From: Mycobacterium kiyosense
Lineage (GTDB): Bacteria; Actinomycetota; Actinomycetes; Mycobacteriales; Mycobacteriaceae
Reading direction: 5' to 3'
Length of the DNA stretch: 64,000 nucleotides
NCBI GenBank assembly: GCA_021654635.1
Contig: AP025179.1
Location: 1,116,001 to 1,180,000, forward strand
Below the pieces are notes generated by a model that searched no databases, was not told the DNA's origin, and saw only the letters and a program-made list of their open reading frames with translations. Shown here piece by piece: positions 29,452-40,118 of the stretch (position 1 is the stretch's first letter; each line of letters opens with the position of its first letter). The translations under genes were made by a program, and so were the position numbers.

Positions 29452-31987
29452 CTATGTCATCCCGTTGTTCCCGGAGATGCCGAGCAGCAGGCCGCCGGTG
29501 CCGCCCGCGCCGGGTGTGCCGGGGTTGCCGCCGGGAGCGGTGCCCAGACCGGCGTTGCCGCCGTTGCCGCCGGCCCCCAACAGCACATCGTTGCCGCCGT
29601 TGCCGCCGTTGCCCCTGTTCGACAGGCCGTTGCCGCCGGCACCTCCGGCCCCGCCGGTGCCCAGGAACAGAACGCCGGACTGGCCGCCCGTCCCGCCGTT
29701 CCCTTGATACTCGCCGTTGCCACCATCGCCGCCGGACCCGCCGGGCCCCAACAGCACGCCGGCATTGCCGGCCCCGCCCGCCCCCCGCCCCCCCCCGCTG
29801 GCCCCGCCGGCGCCGCCCGCGCCGCCGCCGTTGGCGATCAGGACCGCACTGCCACCGGCCCCGCCGTGGCCGCCAGTGGTCGCGCCGAACCCGCCGGCCC
29901 CGCCGGCCCCGCCGGCACCTTGCAGCAGGCCCGCATTGCCGCCGGCTCCGCCGGCTCCGCCGTAACCCGTCGCGGCGACGCTGAGCGCGCCGTCCCCCGG
30001 CGCCGCCATTACCGGAGAGCAGACCAGCATTGCCGCCGGCGCCACCGGCACCCCCGCTGATTCCGCCGAATCCGCCGGCCCCGCCGTGCCGCCGCCGGCG
30101 CCGATCAGGCCTCCGGTGCCGCCGGCGCCGCCCATACCCCCGTCCCGCCGGCAAGAGCAACGCCGCCGCCCCGCCGGCGCCGCCGGCACCAAACAACCCG
30201 CCGGTTCCCCCGGGCCCGCCGGCGCCGGCGATCCCGCCGGCACTCTCAGTGAATCCACCTGCGCCGCCGGCCCCGCCGTTGCCGGACAGCAACCCGCCGG
30301 CCCCCGGCCCCGCCGGCCGCGCCGTTGCCGGGAAATGCGCTACCACCGGCCCCGCCCGCACCGCCGGCGCCCAGCAGTCCGGCTGCCCCGCCGGCGCCGC
30401 CCGCCTGGTTCGACACACCGGAGCCGCCGGCACCGCCGTCGCCCATCAGCCATCCGCCCGCCGCGCCCTCGAGTCCGGTGCCCGGGAGTGCGTTGCTGCC
30501 GTTACCGATCAACGGACGCCCGGTGAGGGCGTCGACGGGGACATTCACGATGTCGAACACCGGCTGCAGCGGTGACGCGGTGCCGTTGTGGCCGGTGTCC
30601 CCGATGCCGGCGCCGAACCCGCCGTTGCCTCCGTTGCCGGCGGTGCCGATCAAAGCGGCAGCGCCGCCGCTGCCGCCGGTAGCACCGGTTGCAAACCGGC
30701 TCTCACCTCCGGCGCCGCCGGCGCCGCCGTCGCCTAGCAAGAGTCCCGCGTGGCCACCGGCCCCGCCGGCCCCGCCGGCCTCGACGCCTAATCCGCCTGC
30801 TCCGCCGGCGCCGCCATAGCCGAACAGGACGGCGTTGCCGCCGATCCCGCCGGACCCGCCGCCTGCGGGGCCGTTGCTGCGAGCTGCCGCCGGCCCGCCC
30901 GCTCCGCCGCTGCCGAACAGGCCGGCGTTGCCGCCGGCTCCGCCGCTGCCGCCGCTAGCTGTCGTGCTCGCACCGAATCCACCCGCACCGCCGGCCCCGC
31001 CGGTGCCCGCGAGCAGGCCCGCATTGCCACCAGCTCCGCCGGCGCCTCCCGCTGTCTCGCCGAATCCGCCGGTGCCGCCGTCCCCGCCCGGTCCGATCAA
31101 CAGCCCGGCATTGCCCCCGCCCCGCCGGCACCCCCGATACCGCCACCGCCGAATCCGCCGGCTCCGCCGTTTCCGCCGCCCGCACCGAACAACCCGCTGA
31201 GCAATCCGCCGGTCCCGCCTGTCCCACCAGCCCCGCCGTTGCCCTGTAACGAGTACCCGCCGGCACCGCCGGCCCCCGGCGCTGAACAGCAGGCCTCCGT
31301 TGCCGCCGTGTCCGCCGACTCCGCCGGTGCCCATCCCGGAGCTGCCGCCGGCCCCACCGGCCCCGCCGTAACCCAACAATGGGTCGCCGGAATTGCCGCC
31401 GGCCCCGCCCGCCCCGCCGTTGCCAGTCAACGAACTGCCGCCGGTGCCACCGGGCCGCCGTAGCCGAGCAACCCGGACGCGCCGCCGTTGCCGCCGGCCT
31501 GGCCCGTGCCTGGCGCGCCGGAGCCGCCGGCGCCGCCGTTGCCCAGCAGCCAGCCGCCCGGGGCGCCATTTTGTCCCGTCCCCGGGGCCCCGTTGGCGCC
31601 GTTTCCGATCAGCGGGCGTCCGGTGAGTGCCAAGAAAGGCGCATTGATCAGTCCCAACAAGTCTGCTTCGACGCTCTGCGCCGGAGCCGCCGCCAACGCC
31701 GTCAAATTGGTTGCCTCGGCGCTGGCGTAGGAACTTGCGCTTGCTTGCAACGTCTGCACGAACAGGTCGTGAAATGTGGTTGCCTGTGCGCTGAGCGCCT
31801 GAAAGCCCTGACCGTGCGCGGAGAACAGCGCCGCGATCGCCGCCGACACCTCGTCCTCGGCGGCCGCCAGTACCGAGGTGGTCGAACCCGCCGCCGCCGC
31901 TCTGGCCTCGCTCAGCACGGAACTGATAGCCGCCAGATCGGTTGCCGCTGTTGAGACCAACTCGGGAGTCGCTATGAGATATGACAT
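29452..31987 (-). CDS. PE_PGRS family protein (multiple frame switches)
   Basis: Starts with a canonical PE domain ([37 protein letters not shown]) and the linker [11 protein letters not shown] / [14 protein letters not shown], then a long Gly/Ala repeat domain of GGAGG and GGNGG units ending in [12 protein letters not shown] at 29452. The Gly-rich reading moves between frames at least five times (near 31455, 31280, 31115, 30320, 30150 and 30010). This is expected from base-count errors in GC-rich repeats, but decay cannot be excluded. Corrected length is about 845 residues. A second copy of the PE-PGRS linker ([10 protein letters not shown] then [14 protein letters not shown]) lies inside the repeat at about 30410-30560. 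Probably a surface or secreted protein. Confidence 0.85.
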
Positions 31988-32133
31988 GGCGATCCACCCC
32001 TCATCCATCAGGCTCGGATGCCTGGTCGCGCTGAAGACCATGCGTGAGTGCGTAATTCAGCCTCACATTGATTGAAGCGGCGGTCAGCAGTAGAGGTATA
32101 CGTAAAATGGGGGCGAGCAGCGCAACTGGATAC

Positions 32134-34743
32134 TTAACGTGGTCGGGGCAGCAGGGCGGCCAGTTCGTCGCGGCTGGTGGTTCCGGTCTTCGACATCGCC
32201 CGGTAGATGTGGCTCTCGACGGTCCGTACCGAAAGACCCAGGCGCCCGGCAATTTCCCGGCTGGACAATCCCTTACCGATCAGCATCACGATCTGGCATT
32301 CGCGCTCGGTCAACGCCAGCGGTTCGACGGCCTGTCGAAGCGCCGCGGTGTTGGCGCCGCATCGCTGGGCCAGTGCCGCGGCGCGTGTCGAGCAACTCAG
32401 CACCGATCCTCGAAGGCCTTGCCGGCGGTAGGCCACGACGGCATGAGCGGCCGCGTCGAGAGCCGCGACCAGATCACCGAGCAGCTCGAATTCTTCAGAC
32501 GCCGAAGCTAATTGGGCCGCATCGCCGGCGCACAGAGCTTCGGCGAACTGCGCGGCGACGCCGACCCGGGGCCCCTCGACGATTTGCTCCAGTTCCCGCA
32601 GCCGAGCAGCGCCGGAATGGTCACCCAACTGGGTGGCGGTTTGCCGGCACAGCACTTCGGCGGCGAATTGCCCTTGGGCGCAGGCTCTTTGGGCCGCGTC
32701 CAAGGCTATGCCAATTGCCGTGCCGATTGCGCCCTCGCCCGCGGCCAGGCAGGCTCGGGCCAGGCTGTGTTCGTAGTCCAGCGACCGAAAGGCACGGTGC
32801 ACCTTGTCGAGTGCGGCAAGTACGGCGGCGGCCTCATCGGTACGCCCGCGCAGCGCCAGTGCGGTCGCGTGTGGGATGTGGTAGCGATACCCCCAGCCCG
32901 AAGCGTGGGTGCCGGACATTCCCTCCGCCGCCCGTTCCAGGAAATCACTTGCGGAACAAAGATCGCCTGCGGCCAGCGCGGCCCGGCCCGCCACGGCCGC
33001 GCCCAGCAGTTGAGCCACTCCCGGCAGGTCTGCCGCCTGCCGCTGCACACGTTCGGCCAGCGCGGTGGCATCGCCGACCCGCCCCGCCAACACCAGCGCG
33101 CTGAGGTGCGAATCGGCGATGTTGAATCGCATCTGCGGAGCGTCGAAAGAGCGTGTCGCAGTGCGGTATCCCGCTTCCGCGGTGTCCACCGCCGTGGCGA
33201 CGCGTCCGGCGTCCGCGGCGATAGTCGACAGAGCCCACGCAATTTCCGCGCCGACGACGGCGGGCAGGTCGTCGAGCACAAGCTTCTTCGAGGCCCGCAA
33301 CGCCGTCCGGGGGTGGTCGGTGGCGAACCAGTAAACCGTGCGGAAGGCGTCGATGTAGCTGTGGGATCGCGGTGGTGTGGTGCGCGAGGCATCGTCGATG
33401 ATTTTCTTGGCGCGGGCGGGATCGCATAGCGCCCACAGCGCGTTGCTCGCGCGAAGGAACGCCAATCTCGCGCGGTCACCGTCGCTCAGCTGGCCGACGT
33501 CGATCTCAGTGAGCACCGCGTCTGCCTCCTCGCCTCGGCCGAGCCACGAAAGAGCATGCGCGCGAACAAAATTCGTTTCGGGCCCGGCTCCGAGGTGCAG
33601 GGCCGCCGTCGCGAGCCGATCGGCCAGGGGCAGATCTGCCAGCCAAACGGCGCCGTGGGCCGCCTTGACGAGCAGGTTCTCGTCGGGAGGGAGGTCGGAG
33701 TCCAGAGTCAGCGTCGCGCGCCGCACGACGACCTGGATGTCGTCACGCTGGTCGGATTCGGCGAGCGCGGCGGCGACCAGCCCGCGCAGCCGGCGCAACA
33801 GGGTGGGTGGCGCGCTGCTGCGGCGGACCTCCCCATAGAGCGGATGGGCCACCCGGACCTGCACACCGGCAGCGCCCGGCTCGAGCGTGATCAGACCGCG
33901 GGTGTCGGCTTCCTCGACCGCAGCCGGGTCGGTGAAGCTGCGCAGCGCCGCCAACTCGACAGGTTCGCCGACGGCAAGCGCGTCGATCACGTCGCCGACC
34001 GCGCCAGGAAGGTCTCCGATGCGGGATCCGATCAGCTCCACCAGGCCGGGCGGCAGCACCGGGTCGCCGACCCACTGCCAGTGGCCGTGTTGATCCACCA
34101 GCCGGCCGTCAGCGACCTCCTGCTCGACGATGTTCTGCAGATACAGGACGTTGCCGCGGGTGAGCCGCCACAGCCGCCCCGCGGCATCCGGGTCCACCGA
34201 TCCGCCTAATGTCGCGGCCAGCAGTGTGGTCGTGGCACGCTGCGACAGCGGCTGCAGGTCAAGCCGCTCGAAGTGGCCGCCCTGCCAAATCTCCTGCACC
34301 GCTGCGGGAATGGGTTCGCCGTCGCGAACGGTGAGCAACGCTTTGGCCGTGCCGCGCTGGACGATCTGGTGCACCACGAAGATCGACAGATCATCGAGCA
34401 GATGGACGTCGTCGACGCACAGCACCACCGTTGCGGTATCGCTGGCCGCGGTGGTCAGCGAGTCGATCACCCCGCGGATCAATTGCATGGTGTCGGTGAC
34501 ACCGGACGGGGCCCACGTGGTGAAAGCGCCCAGCGGAATCGCCCGAGCCGAAGAGGTGCCGACCGTCCATCGGCCTTGGCATCCACGCGCTTCGGCAACG
34601 GCCAAGGCGTCGCGGGCAAGCCGGCTCTTACCCACACCCGCCGCCGCGTGCACGACGATCCCGGACGCATCCGGACCCGAGAGGGCGGCCTGGATGGCTG
34701 CCATCTCCTCCGAGCGGCCAACCAACGGCCACCGCAATCGCAC
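32134..34743 (-). CDS. LuxR-family transcriptional regulator with AAA ATPase domain
   Basis: 869 residues, the large ATP-binding LuxR layout. N-terminal NTPase: LVGRSEEMAAI, Walker A HAAAGVGKSRLA near residue 37, Walker B VVLCVDDVHLLDDL. The middle is a helical repeat region (TPR-like) of about 450 residues. The C-terminal LuxR helix-turn-helix is LTERECQIVMLIGKGLSS then SVRTVESHIYRAMSK. The ligand is unknown. It diverges from the cyclase/ATPase gene across 74 bp and lies 146 bp downstream of the PE_PGRS start on the same strand. Absent from this position in M. tuberculosis. Confidence 0.9.
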   Translation of the reverse strand: MRLRWPLVGRSEEMAAIQAALSGPDASGIVVHAAAGVGKSRLARDALAVAEARGCQGRWTVGTSSARAIPLGAFTTWAPSGVTDTMQLIRGVIDSLTTAASDTATVVLCVDDVHLLDDLSIFVVHQIVQRGTAKALLTVRDGEPIPAAVQEIWQGGHFERLDLQPLSQRATTTLLAATLGGSVDPDAAGRLWRLTRGNVLYLQNIVEQEVADGRLVDQHGHWQWVGDPVLPPGLVELIGSRIGDLPGAVGDVIDALAVGEPVELAALRSFTDPAAVEEADTRGLITLEPGAAGVQVRVAHPLYGEVRRSSAPPTLLRRLRGLVAAALAESDQRDDIQVVVRRATLTLDSDLPPDENLLVKAAHGAVWLADLPLADRLATAALHLGAGPETNFVRAHALSWLGRGEEADAVLTEIDVGQLSDGDRARLAFLRASNALWALCDPARAKKIIDDASRTTPPRSHSYIDAFRTVYWFATDHPRTALRASKKLVLDDLPAVVGAEIAWALSTIAADAGRVATAVDTAEAGYRTATRSFDAPQMRFNIADSHLSALVLAGRVGDATALAERVQRQAADLPGVAQLLGAAVAGRAALAAGDLCSASDFLERAAEGMSGTHASGWGYRYHIPHATALALRGRTDEAAAVLAALDKVHRAFRSLDYEHSLARACLAAGEGAIGTAIGIALDAAQRACAQGQFAAEVLCRQTATQLGDHSGAARLRELEQIVEGPRVGVAAQFAEALCAGDAAQLASASEEFELLGDLVAALDAAAHAVVAYRRQGLRGSVLSCSTRAAALAQRCGANTAALRQAVEPLALTERECQIVMLIGKGLSSREIAGRLGLSVRTVESHIYRAMSKTGTTSRDELAALLPRPR

Positions 34744-34817
34744 CTGAAAAGCCTACGTCCGATCAGCGGAGGCGCCGACGCTCATCTGGCGTCGGCCAAC
34801 GGTGACACGATAGAGCC

Positions 34818-37800
34818 GTGAACGACAGCAGTCTGCCGCGGGACATGACGCAAGCCGCCGTGACGTGCGCGTCGTGCGGATCAGACCTGCCGCCGCGCTC
34901 GAAGTACTGCAACAGGTGTGGGGTGGCGGTCGCGATCGCCTCGCCCCCGGCCGAGTACAAGCAGGTGACCGTGCTGTTCGCCGACGTCGTGCGCTGGATG
35001 GATATCGCGGGCGTCGTCGGACCGGAGCGGCTACGCGAAATCATGGCCGAACTCGCCGACCGTTGTGCGGCGGTGGTGCAGCGATACGGCAGCACTGTGG
35101 CCCAGTGGACCGGCGACGGGATCATGGCGGTGTTCGGGGCGCCGGTGGCTTTGGAAGACCACGCCATTCGAGCCTGTCGGGCCGCCCTGGACATCCAGCG
35201 GGAGGTCGAGCGGCTCGCCGTCAGCGTGCACGAGCGGGACGGAGTGAAATTGCAGCTGCGGGTGGGTGTGAACTCCGGTGAGGTGGTCGCCGGTGGGATC
35301 GGCGCAGGGCGGTTCGGCTATGCCGCCGTCGGTGAGCAGGTAGGTGTTGCGCAGCGGATGGAGTCGGTGGCCCCGCCGGGTGCGGTGATGCTGAGCGCGT
35401 CGACGGCGCGACTGGTGGCGGGCACGGCCTGGGTGGGCGAACTCGAACACGTTCGGATCAAGCGCGCCAGGCAGCCGGTGCCCGCCCACCAGCTGCTGGG
35501 CATCCGTGACGAGCCACTGGCCGCGCGGCGTACTGAGTCGAAACTGGTCGGCCGGCGCTCGGAGATGGCGCAGTTCGCGGCATTGTTGGACCGGGCCATC
35601 CACGGGACGGGCGCGGTCGTCGGCATAGTGGGGTCAGCGGGCATCGGCAAGAGCCGCCTGACGCGCGAGGTGAGCGCGGCGGCAGCGACCCGCGGGGTCG
35701 AGGTGTTCACCACCTGCTGCGACGCGCACGCGAGCGACATCCCGTTCTGGGTCGTGGCGCGGTTGCTGCGCACCGCCACCGGCATCAACGGCCTCGACGA
35801 TGCGGCCGCCCGGACCCGAGTCCGGGCACTGGTACCCGACGCGGCCGCCGCGGATGTGCTGCTGTTGGAGGACTTGCTGGGCATCGCCGACCCGGAGGTG
35901 GGGCTGGCCAAGGTCGATCCGGATGCTCGGCGACGGCGGTTGACCGCGCTGGTCAATGCCGCGTCGCTGACCCGGCATACCCCCGCCGTCTTCGTCGTCG
36001 AAGACGTGCACTGGATCGACGGGGTCAGCGAGTCCCTGCTCGCCGACTTTTTTCGCGGTGATTCCCCAGACGCACTTGCTGGTGCTGGTCACCTACCGCC
36101 CCGAATATCGCGGCGTATTGAGCCGGCTCCCCGAGGCGCAGCACATCGCTCTGGCACCGCTGGGCGAGCCGGAGACCGCGGCACTGGTCAGGGATCAGCT
36201 GGGGCCGAGCCCGTCGGTCGACGAGATGGCCACCATGATTGCCGAGCGGGCCGCCGGCAACCCGTTTTTCGTCGAGGAGATGGTGCGCGATCTGGCCGAA
36301 CGTGGTGTGCTGACCGGCACCCGCGGACGGTACGTCTGCCAGGTGGAGCACGCCGATGCGGGTGTGCCCGCGACCCTGCAGGCCACCATCGCCGCCCGCA
36401 TCGACCGGCTGGGCCCAGCCGCCAAGCAGACGCTGAACGCCGCCGCGGTGATCGGCATGCGGTTCGATGCAGAGCAGTTGGCGTTGCTACCCGGCGAGAC
36501 CGAGCTGGCGGAGTTGGTCGCAGCCGAGCTCGTCGACCAGGTGCGTTTCGCCCCGACCGTCGAATACGCCTTCCACCACCCGCTGATTCGGGCCGTGGCC
36601 TACCAGACGCAGCTGAAGTCCGACCGCGCCGAACTGCACCGCAGGCTGGCAACCGCGATCGCAGAACGCCACCCCGATTCGCTGGACGAGAACGCGGCGC
36701 TGATCGCCGGGCACTTCGAGGCCGCCGATGACCTGCCCGCCGCTTTCGGCTGGCTGATGCGCGCCGGAGCGTGGGCGCAATCCCGCGATATCCGGGCGGC
36801 TCGCACCAGCTGGTTGCGCGCGCGAGCGGTCGCCGACCGGTTGCCCGACGATGCCCCGGGCCGGGCGTCGATGCGCATCGCCCCGCGGACTCTGCTGTGC
36901 CTGAACACCGCTCGCGTCGCCGGCAGCGTCGCCGACACCGGCTTCGACGAACTGCGCGACCTCTGCCGCGCCGCCGGCGACACCACCTCGGAGGCGATCG
37001 GGATGGCCGGCTTGATGACGACCCTGATCTTCCACAACTGTTACCGGGAAGCGGCGCGGCTTGCGTCCGATTGCAGCCGGCTACTGGAGTCGATCGTCGA
37101 TCCGCCGCTGGCGATCCTGACCTTCGCGAGCAATCCGATGTGGCAGGCCGGTCGGCCCGCCGAAGGTCTGCGCATGGCGCAGCGTGTCATCGACCTGGCC
37201 GGCGGCGACGCCACCAAGGGCGCTCTGGGCCCCATCGGGTCGCCGTTGGCGATGGCCATCCTGGTGCGTGGCTGCTGCCGATATTGCCTTGGCCTCGCGG
37301 GCTGGCGGGATGACCTCGACCAGGCGGTCGCGGTGGCCCGCGACGTCGAACCGGCGTTGCTGATCATCCCGGTGGTGTTCAAGTACCGCTTCGCCGTGCA
37401 CGCGGGGGTGTTACTCCCCGACGCGGCGGCTGACCGGGACACCGCCGAAGCGATGAAGTGGGCCGAGCATTCCGGCGACGACTTCGTGGTGGATGGCGCC
37501 CGGGTGAGCCGGGGGCTTTTCCTGATCAATCAGGGGGGTTCGCAACGTGCGGCGGGGTTCGCGCTGCTTGCCCAGTTTCGGGAAGCCAACGTGCGGCATG
37601 GGTACGCGACGAAGGTGGTGCGAACCGTCGACACCGAGATTGCCAAGGAGAAAGCCCGAAACGGCGACGTCGAGGGCGCCATCGAGCTGGCACGCGCAGT
37701 CGTGGACTACACGTTCGACGCGGGCGACGCGCTGTCCCTCGGGGAGGCTGTCCGGGTCCTGGTGGAAGCGCTGCTGCAGCGCGGCACCAGCGCCGACGTC

Positions 37801-38013
37801 CAGGAGGCACAAGCCACGATCGAGCGGCTGGCGGCCGAGCCGACCGATCCGGGATTCGTTTTGTTCGAGGTCCCGCTGTTGCGCCTGCGGGCGCTGCTGG
37901 CGGCCGCGCACGGCGACGCCGAGGCGTACCGAGGCTTCCGGGATCGTTATCGTGACACGGCGAAAACGCTTGGCTTCGAAGGGCACATCGCGCTGGCCGA
38001 GATGATGCCATGA
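34818..38013 (+). CDS. Zinc-ribbon adenylate/guanylate cyclase with AAA ATPase and TPR-like domain (one frameshift)
   Basis: About 1064 residues after repair. Zinc ribbon at residues 17-35 (CASCG then CNRCG). Class III cyclase domain at about 50-200: first metal Asp in VLFADVV, second in WTGDGIMAVFG, and VGVNSGEVVAGGIG. ATPase domain: LVGRRSEMAQF, Walker A VGSAGIGKSRLT, Walker B VFVVEDVHWIDG. The rest is helical repeats. T6 at 36051-36056 has one T too many; with T5 it reads LADFFAVIPQTHLLVLVTYRPE. The stop overlaps tsaB as ATGA. It may make cAMP in response to an unknown signal. Its first cyclase motif reads DVVRWMD where relatives usually have DVVGSMD-like, so activity is uncertain. Confidence 0.86.
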
Positions 38014-38636
38014 CGATTCTGGCTCTGGACACCTCCACTCCCGCCGTCACTGCCGGGCTGGTGCGGATCGAGCACGCCGGCTTCCACGTCCTGGCCGAGC
38101 GGGTGACCGTCGACCCCCGCGCGCACGCCGAGCGGCTGACGCCGAATGTGGTTGCGGCACTTGCCGATACGGGACTGGCCATGAGCGACTTGGACGCCGT
38201 TGTAGTGGGTTGCGGTCCCGGCCCGTTCACCGGGCTGCGCGTTGGCATGGCCACCGCCGCCGCCTACGGGCACGCCCTGGGCGTCCCCGTGCACGGGGTG
38301 TGCAGCCTGGACGCCATCGGCGTGCTCACCACCGGCGAGACGCTGGTGGTCACCGACGCCCGCCGCCGCGAGGTTTACTGGGCGCGCTACCGCGACGGCG
38401 TCCGGACTAACGGGCCCGCGGTGGGTGCCGCGGCCGACGTCGACCCAGGGCCGTCGGTGGCAGTGGCCGGTTCCCCGGAGCACGCCGCACTGTTCGGACT
38501 GCCGGTCATCGAGCCGGTCTACCCGACACCGGCCGGGCTGGTGCGCGCGGTGGATGACTGGTCGGCGGAGCCGGCTCGGCTGGTACCGCTGTACCTGCGC
38601 CGTCCGGATGCCAAACCCCCGGCGGCGCGAGCATGA
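38010..38636 (+). CDS. tsaB: tRNA threonylcarbamoyladenosine biosynthesis protein TsaB
   Basis: Non-catalytic partner of TsaD in t6A37 synthesis. 208 residues of the ASKHA fold: ILALDTSTPAVTAGLV at the N-terminus, ERLTPNVVAAL, VVVGCGPGPFTGLRVGMATA and YPTPAGLVRAV. ATG overlaps the cyclase TGA. The stop overlaps rimI as ATGA. In M. tuberculosis tsaE directly precedes it; here the upstream gene is the inserted cyclase. Confidence 0.94.
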   Translation: MTILALDTSTPAVTAGLVRIEHAGFHVLAERVTVDPRAHAERLTPNVVAALADTGLAMSDLDAVVVGCGPGPFTGLRVGMATAAAYGHALGVPVHGVCSLDAIGVLTTGETLVVTDARRREVYWARYRDGVRTNGPAVGAAADVDPGPSVAVAGSPEHAALFGLPVIEPVYPTPAGLVRAVDDWSAEPARLVPLYLRRPDAKPPAARA

Positions 38637-39088
38637 CGGACGTCGTGCTGGGACCGTTGACCCGTGCGGACGCACGTCGCTGCGCCGAGCTGGAGGCGCT
38701 GCTGTTCGAGGGCGACGACCCCTGGCCGGCTGTGGCGTTCGAGCGGGAGCTGGCCAGCAAGACCAACCACTACGTCGCCGCGCGCAGCGGCGAGACGCTG
38801 GTCGGCTACGCCGGCATCACCCGGCTGGGCCGCGTGCCGCCCTTCGAGTACGAGGTGCACACCATCGGGGTGGACCCGGCGTTTCAGGGGCAGGGAATCG
38901 GCCGCAGGCTGCTTGACGAGCTGCTCGCCTTCGCCGAGGGCGGCGTGGTCTATCTGGAGGTCCGCACTGACAACGAGCCCGCGATCGGGTTGTATCGCAG
39001 TGTGGGGTTCGAACAGGTCGGGCTGCGCAAGCGGTACTACCGGGTCAGCGGCGCCGACGCCTACACCATGCGCAGGGAGGCTCTCTAG
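38633..39088 (+). CDS. rimI: Ribosomal protein S18 alanine N-acetyltransferase RimI
   Basis: GNAT acetyltransferase of 151 residues. Acetyl-CoA site VDPAFQGQGIGRRLLDELL, then VYLEVRTDNEPAIGLYRSVGFEQVGLRKRYY, the conserved RimI C-terminal half. It acetylates the N-terminal residue of S18 and possibly other proteins. Overlaps tsaB by ATGA and is followed directly by tsaD (stop then ATG), the conserved tsaB-rimI-tsaD order. Confidence 0.94.
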   Translation: MTDVVLGPLTRADARRCAELEALLFEGDDPWPAVAFERELASKTNHYVAARSGETLVGYAGITRLGRVPPFEYEVHTIGVDPAFQGQGIGRRLLDELLAFAEGGVVYLEVRTDNEPAIGLYRSVGFEQVGLRKRYYRVSGADAYTMRREAL

Positions 39089-40114
39089 ATGACGACGATC
39101 CTGGCCATCGAATCCTCCTGTGACGAAACAGGAGTCGGCATCGCGCGGCTGGGTCCCGACGGCACCGTGGAGTTGCTGGCCGACGAGGTCGCCTCCAGCG
39201 TCGACGAGCATGTGCGGTTCGGCGGGGTAGTGCCCGAGATCGCCTCCCGGGCGCATCTGGAGGCTCTCGGACCGGCGATGCGCCGCGCGCTCGAGACAGC
39301 CGGCTTGGCCAAGCCCGATATCGTCGCGGCGACGATAGGGCCCGGGCTGGCCGGCGCGCTGTTGGTGGGAGTTGCTGCGGCCAAGGCCTACTCGGCGGCC
39401 TGGGGGGTGCCGTTCTACGCCGTCAACCACCTGGGCGGGCACCTGGCCGCCGACGTCTACGAGCAGGGGCCGCTGCCCGAGTGCGTCGCGCTGCTGGTGT
39501 CCGGCGGGCACACCCACCTGCTGCACGTGCGGTCCCTGGGCGAGCCGATCGTCGAACTGGGCAGCACGGTCGACGACGCGGCCGGCGAGGCCTACGACAA
39601 GGTGGCGCGGCTGCTGGGCCTGGGCTATCCGGGGGGTCGGGTGCTCGACGAACTGGCCCGGACGGGTGACCGGGACGCCGTCGTATTTCCGCGCGGCATG
39701 ACCGGACCGCGTGATGACCCCTATGCGTTCAGCTTCTCGGGCCTCAAGACGGCGGTCGCGCGATATGTCGAGTCCAATCCCGACTTTGTGGCCGCCGACG
39801 TAGCAGCCGGGTTCCAGGAGGCCGTCGCCGACGTGCTGACCCGCAAAGCGGTGCGTGCGGCGGGCGAGCTCGAAGTGTCGACGCTGCTGATCGCCGGGGG
39901 AGTGGCCGCCAACTCACGAGTTCGGGAACTGGCCACCGAGCGCTGCGCCGACGCCGGTTTGACGCTGCGGATCCCGCGGCCCCGGCTCTGTACCGACAAC
40001 GGGGCGATGATCGCGGCGTTCGCGGCGCATCTGGTGGCTGCGGGGGCGCCGCCGTCGCCGCTGGATGCGCCCAGCGACCCGGGAATGCCCGTCTTGCTGG
40101 GCCAGATTCTGTGA
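39089..40114 (+). CDS. tsaD: tRNA N6-adenosine threonylcarbamoyltransferase TsaD
   Basis: Catalytic subunit that transfers threonylcarbamoyl to A37 of tRNAs reading ANN codons. 341 residues: [40 protein letters not shown], the metal-binding [34 protein letters not shown], and ASKHA-fold [14 protein letters not shown] start immediately after rimI. The end is 4 bp from a convergent secreted peptidase gene. Confidence 0.96.
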   Translation: MTTILAIESSCDETGVGIARLGPDGTVELLADEVASSVDEHVRFGGVVPEIASRAHLEALGPAMRRALETAGLAKPDIVAATIGPGLAGALLVGVAAAKAYSAAWGVPFYAVNHLGGHLAADVYEQGPLPECVALLVSGGHTHLLHVRSLGEPIVELGSTVDDAAGEAYDKVARLLGLGYPGGRVLDELARTGDRDAVVFPRGMTGPRDDPYAFSFSGLKTAVARYVESNPDFVAADVAAGFQEAVADVLTRKAVRAAGELEVSTLLIAGGVAANSRVRELATERCADAGLTLRIPRPRLCTDNGAMIAAFAAHLVAAGAPPSPLDAPSDPGMPVLLGQIL

Positions 40115-40118
40115 GCGC

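Noticed and set aside
29452..31985. Repetitive block resembling a CRISPR or satellite
   Set aside because: The repeats are short GGC/GCC-type PGRS codon repeats following a PE domain, with no constant repeat-spacer structure.
34744..34817. Possible tRNA or small RNA in the gap between the two ATPase genes
   Set aside because: Only 74 bp, no cloverleaf; it is best explained as a divergent promoter.
28117..38009. Prophage or integrative element as source of the tsa-operon insertion
   Set aside because: No integrase, transposase, att-like direct repeats or tRNA seen at either boundary.
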